A stretch of DNA of 64,000 nucleotides. It comes from CAZLFQ01 sp964558975 (GTDB taxonomy: Bacteria; Pseudomonadota; Alphaproteobacteria; Rickettsiales; Midichloriaceae). Where the stretch lies: assembly GCA_964558975.1 (NCBI GenBank), contig CAZLFQ010000002.1:62001-126000 (forward strand), written 5' to 3'. The notes below the pieces were generated by a model that did not search any database, was not told the origin of the DNA, and was given only the letters and a program-made list of their open reading frames with translations. A program made the translations under genes and the position numbers. Shown one piece after another: positions 8,142 to 16,999 of the stretch. The stretch's first letter is position 1. Each line of letters begins with the position of its first letter.

Positions 8142-8164
8142 ATATATTTGATTTAGAAACCTAG

Positions 8165-8193
8165 TTACAATACCGTTTATATATATCTAATAT
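8165..8193 (+). promoter_or_regulatory. candidate promoter of the 689-aa orphan
   Basis: TTACAA (8165-8170), a 17-base spacer and TAATAT (8188-8193), with the transcript predicted to begin about 8200. GGGGAAG at 8198-8204 would then lie at the very 5' end of the message. Confidence 0.45.
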
Positions 8194-8206
8194 TTGCGGG
8201 GAAGTA

Positions 8207-10276
8207 TTGCTAGATTCAGACCACCATTATGTTTCAGAAGAGTTACTGAAATTTAAATTTCATAAAGATCCTGTCATACGTGAACTGATCATCAGCCTTG
8301 ATATAATGATGACTAGTGTCAAATTTGCCAAGCTATCTCATTCAGCATCTTTTATGATGCCCTTTTACATGTTAAATAATCAAACAAAAATTAGCTCTTC
8401 ACGGCGAAATGGCTTTTTACTGAACTTAGAAGACTTCATCAAAGATTTTAAAGCTACTGATAATGATCTACAAGAAGCAATGGTTGATTTTTTAAACGAT
8501 GCTATTGAAGAGTTGTTATTCGATATACTGGAATATAGTAGTGAAGAATATTGTGTATTCTTACTAGAGAAATTACTAGATCCATCTATTACTAAGCAAA
8601 CATTCTTTGAAATACTAGATGCATCTCCGATCGAAGATGGGGCTAAATTACAATTAGCACACTTTTTTGAAATGGCTAAAGGAGAATTTGAGAACTATGA
8701 CATCAAGCAAATACTAGGACTTATATGCTCTGAGAAATCATTAAAAAATTCTGCAGATGATATTGATAAAATTGAACCAGCACAAAGAATAGAATCTATC
8801 AAACGGTATGTACAAGCATTGTTAGCGAATATAAAAGCTGAATTAGCAGGCACTGCCGATAAACTTTTGCTTAACGATATAAAAAAATATCAAACCCAAA
8901 ATACAAATAATAGCTGGAGGAACAAGCTAAAAAGTGCAGCTCACAATATCCCTACTTTGGGAGAGACAGAACGAAGTCAACATACCACTCTAATCTTCAG
9001 AGATATTATTAATACAAATAATGAAAATCTAATTAAAAAACTGTCTGACGCAGATTTACTTAGAATAAACTTCTCATTAAAACAGCCACCTAATGATAGA
9101 ACTATATTAGAAGAAGCTGAAAGCAGAGATCAAGAAGCTTATAAACTAATTGTAATTGCAGCTGCAAAGCAAATCGTTCTTGCACAAAGTAAGGGGTTAG
9201 AAAATGTAGTCGCAGAAGTAAAAGAAGCTATCCCAGACTTGATCTATAGATTAATAAAGGTAGTCAAGACACCTCAAGAGAAAAAATTAATTTCAGATTT
9301 GACTAATAGTGTCTTAAGCTTAGAAAGACTAGAAGTTGAATCTAATAGATCATTTGTCAGCATATTCACGAACTATGGAAAATATGATTGGATTCAATCT
9401 GCTTTTAGTTGGCCTAGGCTAGCACCATTAATTCAAAAAGTTGAAACACTGGACAACTACTTGGAGCATAGGAGAACATTAAATTCTAGGATATTTAGTG
9501 AATTCTACTCACCCGAAAAGATTAGAAAATGCAAACTAATGAAAATTTCACCATTTCACTTGTGTGAATTCTATCTTAAGTACCCAGAAAAATACCGCAC
9601 TCTCACCTCGGAGATTTTTGATAATGTCTATCTGAGCGGGGCGACATTCGACTCACTATTAAAACTTTATGACGAAAATGAAGATAAATTCAGATTACTC
9701 GCTTCAAATGAATTGGTACTAACAGGCTATAAGAATAAATACTGGTCATTTGAGGAACTTAATTCACTAGATTTAATGACGTTAAATAGATTATTAAAAC
9801 CTGAAGCTATGGTATGCGTCAAAGCTGGGTTTTCTGCTAAAAACATAGCAGATTCTTTTGGAAAAAACGATCCTGATCTCTATTCTGAAAACATGCAATC
9901 ACTCCTTAAGATAGGCGCAACAAAAAATATTGTTGCCCTTTTAAACGAATATAAACCTTGGATGTTAAAAAGCCTTTTAAATCAATCAAAGAAAGCTGAA
10001 GATGAAGGAAAGAGTTTCAGTGATATATACTTCCATCAAGGCCAAGGATTTATGAATCAAAGAACAAATCCTCTTCCTGTTGTTGCAGGAACAGGAGCGC
10101 TGTTATACAGGTCTGATTCTCCAGGAATAAATTTCGCAAGGCTTGTCAACAGAGCAGTGAGCCGTATAGACTTACATGAACGCCGGGCTAGTTTAAGCCC
10201 CAAACCTCGACGAGTCCGATCAACACCAGATCTGCAAGAAACGCGTCAAACAGACGCTCAGTCTCGTACAATCTAG
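8207..10276 (+). CDS. large orphan alpha-helical protein (689 aa)
   Basis: Not recognised. It is a soluble protein without signal peptide or membrane helices, rich in Leu, Lys, Glu and Ser, and reads as helices throughout. From about residue 440 there are repeated helix-turn units with similar spacing (HLCEFYLKYPEKYRTL, SLLKLYDENEDKFRLL, SLLKIGATKNIVALL). The last 45 residues are arginine-rich and probably disordered. The start is TTG, behind GGGGAAG. Its 3' end overlaps the end of the convergent coaX by 89 bp. A long helical-repeat protein of this kind could be a secreted effector or scaffold, but no secretion signal is visible and this is speculation. Confidence 0.75.
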   Translation: MLDSDHHYVSEELLKFKFHKDPVIRELIISLDIMMTSVKFAKLSHSASFMMPFYMLNNQTKISSSRRNGFLLNLEDFIKDFKATDNDLQEAMVDFLNDAIEELLFDILEYSSEEYCVFLLEKLLDPSITKQTFFEILDASPIEDGAKLQLAHFFEMAKGEFENYDIKQILGLICSEKSLKNSADDIDKIEPAQRIESIKRYVQALLANIKAELAGTADKLLLNDIKKYQTQNTNNSWRNKLKSAAHNIPTLGETERSQHTTLIFRDIINTNNENLIKKLSDADLLRINFSLKQPPNDRTILEEAESRDQEAYKLIVIAAAKQIVLAQSKGLENVVAEVKEAIPDLIYRLIKVVKTPQEKKLISDLTNSVLSLERLEVESNRSFVSIFTNYGKYDWIQSAFSWPRLAPLIQKVETLDNYLEHRRTLNSRIFSEFYSPEKIRKCKLMKISPFHLCEFYLKYPEKYRTLTSEIFDNVYLSGATFDSLLKLYDENEDKFRLLASNELVLTGYKNKYWSFEELNSLDLMTLNRLLKPEAMVCVKAGFSAKNIADSFGKNDPDLYSENMQSLLKIGATKNIVALLNEYKPWMLKSLLNQSKKAEDEGKSFSDIYFHQGQGFMNQRTNPLPVVAGTGALLYRSDSPGINFARLVNRAVSRIDLHERRASLSPKPRRVRSTPDLQETRQTDAQSRTI

Positions 10277-10958
10277 CAAAGCCACCTGTACCAATTATTT
10301 TATAATCATCAGAGCCAAAACATTCTTTAGCCATGTTTTTAACTATACCCTTCACAGCATGCATATGACCATAATAAATTCCAGATTGCAGACTATGTGT
10401 AGTAGTGGTGCCAGTATACTTCTCAGGATTTTTTATCTCTACATTAGATAATTTTTCAGCCGATTGAGTTATTGAATCAACTTGTGTCTGAATACCAGGT
10501 ATAATCACACCACCTAAAAATTCTTTTTTTGAATTTAGAGCAGTAATTGTTGTAGCTGTCCCCATATCAATAATTAAAGCATTTTCTGCAGGAAAGAGTT
10601 TTGCAACGCCTGCAGCAGCAGCGATCAAATCTGCCCCTATCTCTGTTGGATGCTTAAATTTACTAACGCTAATTCCAGTTTTAACACCCGATTTTAGGAA
10701 AAAAGCTTCCATGCCAAAATACTTCAAACATGCGTTGTTGATATGGTAATCAAGCGACGGAACGACAGAGCTAACCAAAATTCCTTTGATTTTTTTGACA
10801 TCAATTTGGTTTTCGTAACAAAACATTTTAAATAACAAACCTAACTGGTCTGAACTCCATCCTTGTTTAGTATTTAAGCGAAAAAAGTTTTTAAACTTTT
10901 TGATAGCGTAAAAGCCACCATATATCTGAGAATTTCCAACATCAAGACAAAGAAACAT
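10188..10958 (-). CDS. coaX: type III pantothenate kinase
   Basis: Phosphorylates pantothenate, the first step of CoA synthesis, using the ASKHA ATPase fold. Visible motifs are the N-terminal phosphate loop DVGNSQ (residues 6-11), the pantothenate-binding GADLIAAAAG near 108, DMGTATTIT near 130 and GGVIIPG near 148. The length of 256 aa is typical. It begins inside the end of the MFS gene (17-bp overlap), so the two are one unit. coaD (54124-54624) catalyses a later step. Its last 89 bp are shared on the other strand with the 689-aa orphan. Confidence 0.95.
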   Translation of the reverse strand: MFLCLDVGNSQIYGGFYAIKKFKNFFRLNTKQGWSSDQLGLLFKMFCYENQIDVKKIKGILVSSVVPSLDYHINNACLKYFGMEAFFLKSGVKTGISVSKFKHPTEIGADLIAAAAGVAKLFPAENALIIDMGTATTITALNSKKEFLGGVIIPGIQTQVDSITQSAEKLSNVEIKNPEKYTGTTTTHSLQSGIYYGHMHAVKGIVKNMAKECFGSDDYKIIGTGGFARLYETERLFDAFLADLVLIGLVEVWGLN

Positions 10959-12213
10959 TTTTCACCTCTTTTAAAAAAATCAATCGCACATACATTGCAA
11001 ATATTGATACTGTAATTGCAGGTAGTATAAAGTGCACACCAGACAACATCTTTAACAACAATGGCGTAACTCCTCCGCAAAGACCAACACCTACAGCATA
11101 ATTGAATAAAACGCCTCTACATCTGATATGCGTAGGAAACACACAAAACATGACTATACTACTCATACAGGCGAATATGCCTAAATTGCTACCAAGACCT
11201 AAGTATGAGACTGTGGTAAACAATCCACCAAATGGAATCAATAGAAAATATATCGGGGTCAAAACAATAATTAAATCCATACTTCTAACAGTCCAAGAAC
11301 TAAAATTCTTTTTCGAATAATAGCCCGTTACAACAGATGTAACAGCAGTTGCTATCAGAGCTAAAATAGAAAATTGATAGGCTACGGATTTCTCGAAACC
11401 CAGCGCACTCATGAATGGAGGCATAAATGCATGCATCATATATGAAACCACGCCTAAAAGCCCTCCTAAGACAAAGGCAATCTTCGTTGCGCTCATATTA
11501 TCCATTAGAATATTTTTAAGTTCAGAAATCGGTTTGACATCTTTTTGAGCATTTTTAAATTCCTTAGATTCATTCAATAGAGAGCGTATGACGACGCCAA
11601 CTACATAAAGAAAGCTACCAATCAAAAAAGGTATTCTCCAAAAGTACTCTATGCTACTATATTGCGTTGTTAAATATGCCATGATCATCGCCATCATAAC
11701 TCCCACACCTCCAGCAGCACTTACTATACCGGAACTTATTCCATAATATTTTGATCCCAAATGTTCCATTGCAAATATTTTTGAACCTTTGATCTCTCCA
11801 CTAGCACTTACTCCTTGGACTACTCTAAGCAATATCAAAATTGCAGGAGCAGCCCAACCAATAGTGGCATATGTCGGGAGGCAAGCAATGGCAAGTGATG
11901 GGATAGCCATCATAATCATTGATAATTTAAGCATACCAATCCTACCATATCTGTCTCCATACCATCCCCAAAAAACAGAACCAACAGGAGCAAAAATAAA
12001 GGCAATAGCAAAACTTAAATAGCCAAAAATAAGGCTCATACTGTCACTACCTGTAGGAAAAAACAGTGGTGCAAGGAATGGAATCATCACTGCATAAAGC
12101 GTGTAGTCATACAACTCTAACGCATTACCAATTGATGCAAAAAATAGTATTTTAGATTTTTTAGAGAAAGAGATCTCAAGATCTTGAGATTTCGCTACAG
12201 GTACTTCTCTCAT
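10942..12213 (-). CDS. MFS transporter, ProP-like metabolite:H+ symporter
   Basis: Major facilitator with 12 predicted helices and 423 aa. The segment GNALELYDYTLYAVM near residues 29-43 and the loop GWYGDRYGRIGML (about 83-95) match the metabolite:H+ symporter branch (proline/betaine ProP, citrate, shikimate). A second signature, RVVQGVSASGEIKGS, lies near residue 130. ProP-like carriers are numerous in Rickettsiales, where they import host osmolytes or amino acids; the exact substrate is not readable. GAGGAC lies before the ATG. It is transcribed together with coaX. Confidence 0.88.
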   Translation of the reverse strand: MREVPVAKSQDLEISFSKKSKILFFASIGNALELYDYTLYAVMIPFLAPLFFPTGSDSMSLIFGYLSFAIAFIFAPVGSVFWGWYGDRYGRIGMLKLSMIMMAIPSLAIACLPTYATIGWAAPAILILLRVVQGVSASGEIKGSKIFAMEHLGSKYYGISSGIVSAAGGVGVMMAMIMAYLTTQYSSIEYFWRIPFLIGSFLYVVGVVIRSLLNESKEFKNAQKDVKPISELKNILMDNMSATKIAFVLGGLLGVVSYMMHAFMPPFMSALGFEKSVAYQFSILALIATAVTSVVTGYYSKKNFSSWTVRSMDLIIVLTPIYFLLIPFGGLFTTVSYLGLGSNLGIFACMSSIVMFCVFPTHIRCRGVLFNYAVGVGLCGGVTPLLLKMLSGVHFILPAITVSIFAMYVRLIFLKEVKNVSLS

Positions 12214-12316
12214 GATAAAGTCCTCATATATAAGTGTTTTTCATTTATAAACTATTCGATGCGTTAAGCTCTCGATAGCAAGCAAATATTATAATTAAAT
12301 AAGCAATTTTGCAAGA

Positions 12317-12345
12317 TTGGTTTATTAAAAGCGTTATGTTATGCT
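12317..12345 (+). promoter_or_regulatory. candidate promoter of ftsW
   Basis: TTGGTT (12317-12322), a 17-base spacer and TATGCT (12340-12345), about 24 bases before the ftsW ATG. No Shine-Dalgarno is visible before that ATG. Confidence 0.4.
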
Positions 12346-12368
12346 AATAAAAAACTATAATTTGAAAA

Positions 12369-13514
12369 ATGGCTTTTGGTAGACGTGGCAGCAGTGGAAT
12401 TCGCAAATGGTTTTGGACGATAGATAGCATCTCTTTGATTCTTCTAATATCGATAATTTGCGTTGGCGCATTATTGACTACATCAGCAAGCCCAGCAGTT
12501 GCAGAACGAATCAAACTTAATTCATTTTATTTTGTACATAGACAAATATTATTTCTCGCTGCTTCAGTATTCATCATGATCTTTTTTTCTCTTCTTTCCG
12601 AAAGAGCGCTCAGAAGATTTGTACTAATTGGATTTGTAATTTCCGTTATTCTTTTGGTTGCAGTATTATTCCTTGGAGATGAAGTGAAAGGAGCAAGGCG
12701 CTGGATAAATATCTTAGGTTTCACAGTGCAACCTTCAGAATTCCTAAAACCATTTTATATTTTTATTACAGGTCTAATACTATCTGAAAGATACAACAGA
12801 GATAATTTCCCAGGTTTTACGTCATCAATGATTCTGCATATTGTAATTGTCGGGCTGTTAATTTTACAACCTGATTTTGGAATGGTAGTAACATTTACAG
12901 CTGTGCTTGCAGGACAATTTTTCTTAGCAGGAATACCTTTAGGGATCATTTTCATTATTGGATTTATTGCAATACTTGGAGCATTTGGCGCATACACTTT
13001 TTTACCTCACGTTGCTAGACGTGTTGACAACTTCTTAAATCCTGAAACAACCGATAACTATCAAGTAGATAAATCTCTTGAGGCTTATATTAATGGAGGA
13101 TTATTTGGCAAAGGTCCTGGAGAAGGCACCGTTAAAGCTCATTTACCCGATTCTCATGCAGACTTTATTTTCGCAGTTGCTGGAGAAGAGTTAGGAGCAA
13201 TTTTCTGCAGTATAATTCTTCTTCTGTTTTTAGCATTTATTTTAAGAGCATTATTCCAAGTAGCTAAACTCGAGAACCTATTCAAAATATATACTTGTGG
13301 GGGTATAATTATGCTATTTACTCTGCAGACCACATTCAATATTGGTGTTACACTTCACTTATTTCCAACAAAAGGAATGACTCTTCCTTTTGTTAGCTAC
13401 GGTGGTTCCTCTGTATTATCTTTTGCAATGGCTTTCGGAATTTTCTTAAACTTAACTAAAAGTTACTATACCATAAATACAGGACAAGAACCTATTCTGC
13501 ATAAAAGAGCATAA
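12369..13514 (+). CDS. ftsW: peptidoglycan glycosyltransferase FtsW (SEDS family)
   Basis: Integral membrane enzyme that polymerises septal peptidoglycan from lipid II. The 381-aa protein has about ten helices and the SEDS signatures: ARRWINILGFTVQPSEFLK near residue 112-130, the GLFGKGPGEGTVKAHLPDSH loop and, near the C-terminus, PTKGMTLPFVSYGGSS. The loop GPGEGTVK..PDSHADFIF is the FtsW rather than RodA version. It overlaps the following TonB-like gene by one base (TAATG). In many alphaproteobacteria ftsW and murG adjoin; here murG is 48 kb away. Confidence 0.92.
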   Translation: MAFGRRGSSGIRKWFWTIDSISLILLISIICVGALLTTSASPAVAERIKLNSFYFVHRQILFLAASVFIMIFFSLLSERALRRFVLIGFVISVILLVAVLFLGDEVKGARRWINILGFTVQPSEFLKPFYIFITGLILSERYNRDNFPGFTSSMILHIVIVGLLILQPDFGMVVTFTAVLAGQFFLAGIPLGIIFIIGFIAILGAFGAYTFLPHVARRVDNFLNPETTDNYQVDKSLEAYINGGLFGKGPGEGTVKAHLPDSHADFIFAVAGEELGAIFCSIILLLFLAFILRALFQVAKLENLFKIYTCGGIIMLFTLQTTFNIGVTLHLFPTKGMTLPFVSYGGSSVLSFAMAFGIFLNLTKSYYTINTGQEPILHKRA

Positions 13515-14137
13515 TGTTACCTTGGAGATTAGATGAAATTAAATTTGGCTCAAAGTACAATACTTGGGTGATAATTTCAGCTGCTACTCACATCATAATC
13601 TTTCTCTTTACCATAATGCTTGGCCAACTTTCATTCTCAACTTTTCAAAATAAAATTTTAGAAATCCTCAAAACTGAGACCATTGAAGTAGAACTTGTGA
13701 CGATAGCCAAGCATGATACAAAAATTCCTAATCTACTAAAAACTGCAACTCAGTATGAGAGCTTTGTTACTCAAGAATCTCCTGAGCCAAAATCCATACC
13801 TATACCTACAGAAACAACTATTGAATATGGCTCTATTCAAAAAACTAGCGTTCCTACAGAAATGAAAAGGTACGAACAACTCCTATCTAAACATTTCGCT
13901 CTTATTTTACCAAAACTTCCTAAAGATCTGAATTTACCTGATAAGCTTTACCTTTGGCTAAAAATTGATAAACATGGGGATATCTATGATTTTGGATTTA
14001 AACCCAAACTTACTGACCAAAGAACCATTGATTTTCTTGAAACAGCTGTGTCAATCGCATCACCTGTCCCTAGTCCTCCTGAGTCTGAATTCTTAGAAGA
14101 TTTTATGAATTATTTAATCCCTCTTAACTTTCGTTAA
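13514..14137 (+). CDS. TonB-family-like protein with one membrane helix
   Basis: A 207-aa protein with a cytoplasmic N-terminus, one membrane helix (about residues 18-41), a proline- and threonine-rich periplasmic linker (about 65-120) and a compact C-terminal domain. The end of the protein (LYLWLKIDKHGDIYDFGF, then ASPVPSPPESEFLED and LIPLNFR) follows the TonB C-terminal pattern of strand, strand, helix, PFP-like turn and final strand. TonB proteins couple proton-motive force to outer membrane receptors; exbB and exbD are not visible here. It is translationally coupled to ftsW. A TolA-like role in division is an alternative. Confidence 0.6.
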   Translation: MLPWRLDEIKFGSKYNTWVIISAATHIIIFLFTIMLGQLSFSTFQNKILEILKTETIEVELVTIAKHDTKIPNLLKTATQYESFVTQESPEPKSIPIPTETTIEYGSIQKTSVPTEMKRYEQLLSKHFALILPKLPKDLNLPDKLYLWLKIDKHGDIYDFGFKPKLTDQRTIDFLETAVSIASPVPSPPESEFLEDFMNYLIPLNFR

Positions 14138-14193
14138 GTGTTGAAGAAACAAAAGATTAAATATATCATAAAGGCATAAATTAAGGAAAAACT

Positions 14194-15198
14194 ATGATGA
14201 TTAAAGTAGCAATAAATGGCTTTGGCAGAATTGGAAAATGTATTTTAAGAGCGTATGCAGAAGGAAATTACCCAGAAATAGAAATAGTAGGCATTAATAT
14301 TGGATTCGGTGATTTTGAATCAGAATTTCATTTTTTAAAGTATGATTCTACACATGGAATTTTTGCAAACCTTAAAAACTCAAACGGCCATATTGATTTT
14401 GGAAAAGGCAAGATACCAGTGATTGTCGAGCCAGATCCAAAAAAGCTCCCATGGAATAAAATGGGAGTAGATATTGTGCTAGAGTGCACTGGCGCCTTTA
14501 CTAAAAAATCTCAAGCTATGCAGCATATTGAAGCTGGTGCAAAAAAAGTTATCGTTTCCGCACCATGCGAAGAAGCAGATGCAACAATAGTTTATGGCGT
14601 AAATGAAAATAAATTAGCAGCAGAGCATCAGGTTATTTCAATTGGTTCTTGCACAACTAACTGTTTAGCGCCAATGGCTAAAATTTTTAATGATGCAGTG
14701 GGCATTGAATCGGGGTTCATGACAACAATTCATGCTTATACTAACGATCAAAAACTACTTGATTCTCACCACAAAGATAGACGCAGAGCCCGAGCTGCTG
14801 CACTCTCGATGATTCCATCATCAACTGGTGCGGCAAAAGCTTTAGGTTTAGTTTTACCTGAACTTGCAGGCAAAATGGATGGTGTTTCAATAAGAGTTCC
14901 AACTCACAATGTTTCTTTTGTAGATCTGAAATTCAATGCTAAACGCGATACTTCCATTTCTGAGCTTAATAAGATTTTCAAAGATTCTCTAAAAGGGAAT
15001 TTAGCAAAAATTGCAACTTATGTTGATGAAGAATTAGTATCAATAGACTTTAATCACAACCCTGCAAGCTGTTCTTTTGATTCAACTCAGACAAAAGTTA
15101 TAAGCAACCGTATGTGTAGAGTAGCTGCTTGGTATGATAACGAATGGGGCTTCTCTAACAGAATGTTAGACATTACTAAAATTTTTGGAAAGCTATGA
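14194..15198 (+). CDS. gap: glyceraldehyde-3-phosphate dehydrogenase
   Basis: Reversible oxidation of glyceraldehyde 3-phosphate. It has 334 aa with the nucleotide loop NGFGRIGK at residues 8-15 and the active site SCTTNCLAP with Cys153; the catalytic His follows in TIHAYTNDQ. The position after Asn35, Asp in NAD-specific glycolytic enzymes, is Ile36 here (GINIGFGD), so NAD specificity should not be assumed; an NADP-using or anabolic role is possible. AAGGAAAA precedes the ATG. pgk follows with a 4-bp overlap. No other glycolytic genes are in the window, and with ppsR present the pair may serve gluconeogenesis. Confidence 0.96.
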   Translation: MMIKVAINGFGRIGKCILRAYAEGNYPEIEIVGINIGFGDFESEFHFLKYDSTHGIFANLKNSNGHIDFGKGKIPVIVEPDPKKLPWNKMGVDIVLECTGAFTKKSQAMQHIEAGAKKVIVSAPCEEADATIVYGVNENKLAAEHQVISIGSCTTNCLAPMAKIFNDAVGIESGFMTTIHAYTNDQKLLDSHHKDRRRARAAALSMIPSSTGAAKALGLVLPELAGKMDGVSIRVPTHNVSFVDLKFNAKRDTSISELNKIFKDSLKGNLAKIATYVDEELVSIDFNHNPASCSFDSTQTKVISNRMCRVAAWYDNEWGFSNRMLDITKIFGKL

Positions 15199-16373
15199 AA
15201 TCTTTTGTCGATCTAGATCTAAAAGGTAAGAAAGTTTTGTTAAGAGCAGATCTTAACGTACCTGCTACCAATGGAAAAATTGAAGATTACACTCGTATAA
15301 CTCGCTTAAAACCTACTATTGATTTGCTAGTTAAAAAGGGTGCAAAGATAATCTTGATCTCACATTTTGATAGGCCTGAAGGAAAAAGAGTTCCAAGTAT
15401 GTCATTAGCATTTATGCCAAAAGAACTTGCTAAAATTTATGGCGTGCCAGTTGGCTTCTCAGATGAAATCGTCGGTAATTTCGCTTTATCTAAAAGTAGT
15501 AATTTAGCAAATGGTGAAATTTTACTCATGGAGAACTTAAGGTTTGACGCACATGAAGAAAAAAACGATTCTAACTTTGCTCAAGAATTGGCTAAGCTTG
15601 GTGATGTATATATAAACGATGCATTTGCATGCTCACATAGAGCACACGCTTCAATTTCCAGCATTACAAAACTACTACCCTCTTTTGCAGGCTTATTACT
15701 TTTAGAGGAAGTTACAAATTTAGAAAAAACTCTAAGTGGATCTGAAAAACCAAATATCGCGATTGTTGGTGGAAAAAAAGTTTCAACTAAATTTCCAATA
15801 CTGAATAACCTCTCTAAAAAAGTAGATTATCTAGTTATAGGCGGCGCCATGGCCAACACATTTGTCAAAGCCATGGATAAAGAAATCGGCAGCTCCTATT
15901 ACGAGCCTGAGCTAGTTGATGCTGCTAAAAAATTCTTATCAGATGCGAAGTGCAAAGTAATCATACCAAATGATTTTACTATAGCAAAAAAAGAAGGAGA
16001 TACTTTTATTAACCCTCAGCAAAAAAGTATAAATGAAATTGCAAAAGATGACGTAATTTTGGATGTTGGCAATCAAACTGTTAAAGAGATCAAAACAATT
16101 TTGGAAAAATCGAAATGTGTAATGTGGAACGGACCATTAGGAATGTATGAAGATATAAGGTTCGCACAAGGCACAACCAAAGTTGCCCAAAGCATTTCAA
16201 ACCTAAAAATCACAAGCGTTGCCGGGGGTGGAGATATCGTTGCTGCTTTAGAAAAAGCTAATCTAGCACACAAATTTACCTATATATCAACCGCAGGTGG
16301 TGCATTTTTAGAATGGCTTGAAGGAAAAGAATTACCAGGAATTATTGCGCTAGCTAATTCTCAACAAAACTAA
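15195..16373 (+). CDS. pgk: phosphoglycerate kinase
   Basis: Interconverts 1,3-bisphosphoglycerate and 3-phosphoglycerate with ATP/ADP. The N-terminal substrate motif RADLNVP is at residues 17-23, HFDRPEGK near 57 and the dense LMENLRFDAHEEKN near 112. The nucleotide side has VGGKKVSTK near 190, MWNGPLGMYE near 310 and VAGGGDIVAAL near 343. At 392 aa it is full length. It overlaps gap by 4 bp (ATGA). A short remnant resembling its own C-terminal end lies about 540 bp downstream at 16912-16953. Confidence 0.97.
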   Translation: MKSFVDLDLKGKKVLLRADLNVPATNGKIEDYTRITRLKPTIDLLVKKGAKIILISHFDRPEGKRVPSMSLAFMPKELAKIYGVPVGFSDEIVGNFALSKSSNLANGEILLMENLRFDAHEEKNDSNFAQELAKLGDVYINDAFACSHRAHASISSITKLLPSFAGLLLLEEVTNLEKTLSGSEKPNIAIVGGKKVSTKFPILNNLSKKVDYLVIGGAMANTFVKAMDKEIGSSYYEPELVDAAKKFLSDAKCKVIIPNDFTIAKKEGDTFINPQQKSINEIAKDDVILDVGNQTVKEIKTILEKSKCVMWNGPLGMYEDIRFAQGTTKVAQSISNLKITSVAGGGDIVAALEKANLAHKFTYISTAGGAFLEWLEGKELPGIIALANSQQN

Positions 16374-16466
16374 TCATCTACTTACTTGAAAAGTTCTTTA
16401 AAAAGCTATTGCATATACTTTTTTTTGAAGCGCAATCATTTTTGCACAAATTAATTTGGAGTTCTA

Positions 16467-16868
16467 ATGCAAGTCACTAAAGAAGACGTCGTACAGTATG
16501 CAAAAGGCGGGAATAATGATAGGCAAGTTATTTACAAGAGAGATGAAAAACATAAAGATGTTATCTACCCGTCTGTTTTAGAATTTGATGGAGAAGAAGG
16601 CTGCAATTTTTTAACTCAACTTATGCTTTTGCTGAAAGATTCAATGAGCTTGGCGGGCTTTACGTATTCAACAGGTGTTAGAGATAATTCTTTTACAACT
16701 ACACTTGCTCACCACCCAAACAATCCCGAAATGATTCACCAAGGATCTAATGCCAAAGACGATAAATGGGGAAGAATAATATTCGTTTCAAACGCAGCTA
16801 GAGAGGCGTTAGAAAAGCTTGTTGCTGCAACCAAGTCACAAGATAAAAGCCTCTCTATTGAAATATAA
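16467..16868 (+). CDS. orphan family A, copy 1 (133 aa)
   Basis: Not recognised, but clearly a paralog of the 142-aa gene at 48523-48951. Both start MQV.K.DV, share RDEKHKDVIYP followed by VLE.DGEE, and share FTTTLA.HP.NPEMIHQGS and a C-terminal RIIF....AR..LEK.VAA. The protein is soluble, without signal peptide. The strongly kept central blocks around His and Arg suggest a folded domain with a conserved surface or active site rather than a filler sequence. GGAG precedes the ATG. Both copies have TACTTGAAA upstream (16383-16391 here), possibly shared control. It is a single gene in its own unit. Confidence 0.8.
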   Translation: MQVTKEDVVQYAKGGNNDRQVIYKRDEKHKDVIYPSVLEFDGEEGCNFLTQLMLLLKDSMSLAGFTYSTGVRDNSFTTTLAHHPNNPEMIHQGSNAKDDKWGRIIFVSNAAREALEKLVAATKSQDKSLSIEI

Positions 16869-16911
16869 AAGTTTCTTTTTAAAGTAGCTTAGTTATAACT
16901 CTGAAAGTTAA

Positions 16912-16953
16912 ATTACTAGTATTGCAGGCGGCTCGTTCTTAGAATGGATTTGA
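16912..16953 (+). pseudogene. remnant of a second pgk (3' end)
   Basis: The short frame ITSIAGGSFLEWI followed by TGA matches the YISTAGGAFLEWL near the C-terminus of the intact pgk upstream. Only about 14 codons remain, with a stop just before and after. The DNA differs at many positions from the intact gene, so it is not a recent copy. It indicates that a second, diverged phosphoglycerate kinase end once lay here, with the orphan at 16467-16868 now between the two. Confidence 0.6.
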
Positions 16954-16999
16954 TGCGATGAGTTAGTATGGATATAAGCACTCAAGTCTTTGCAAAACT

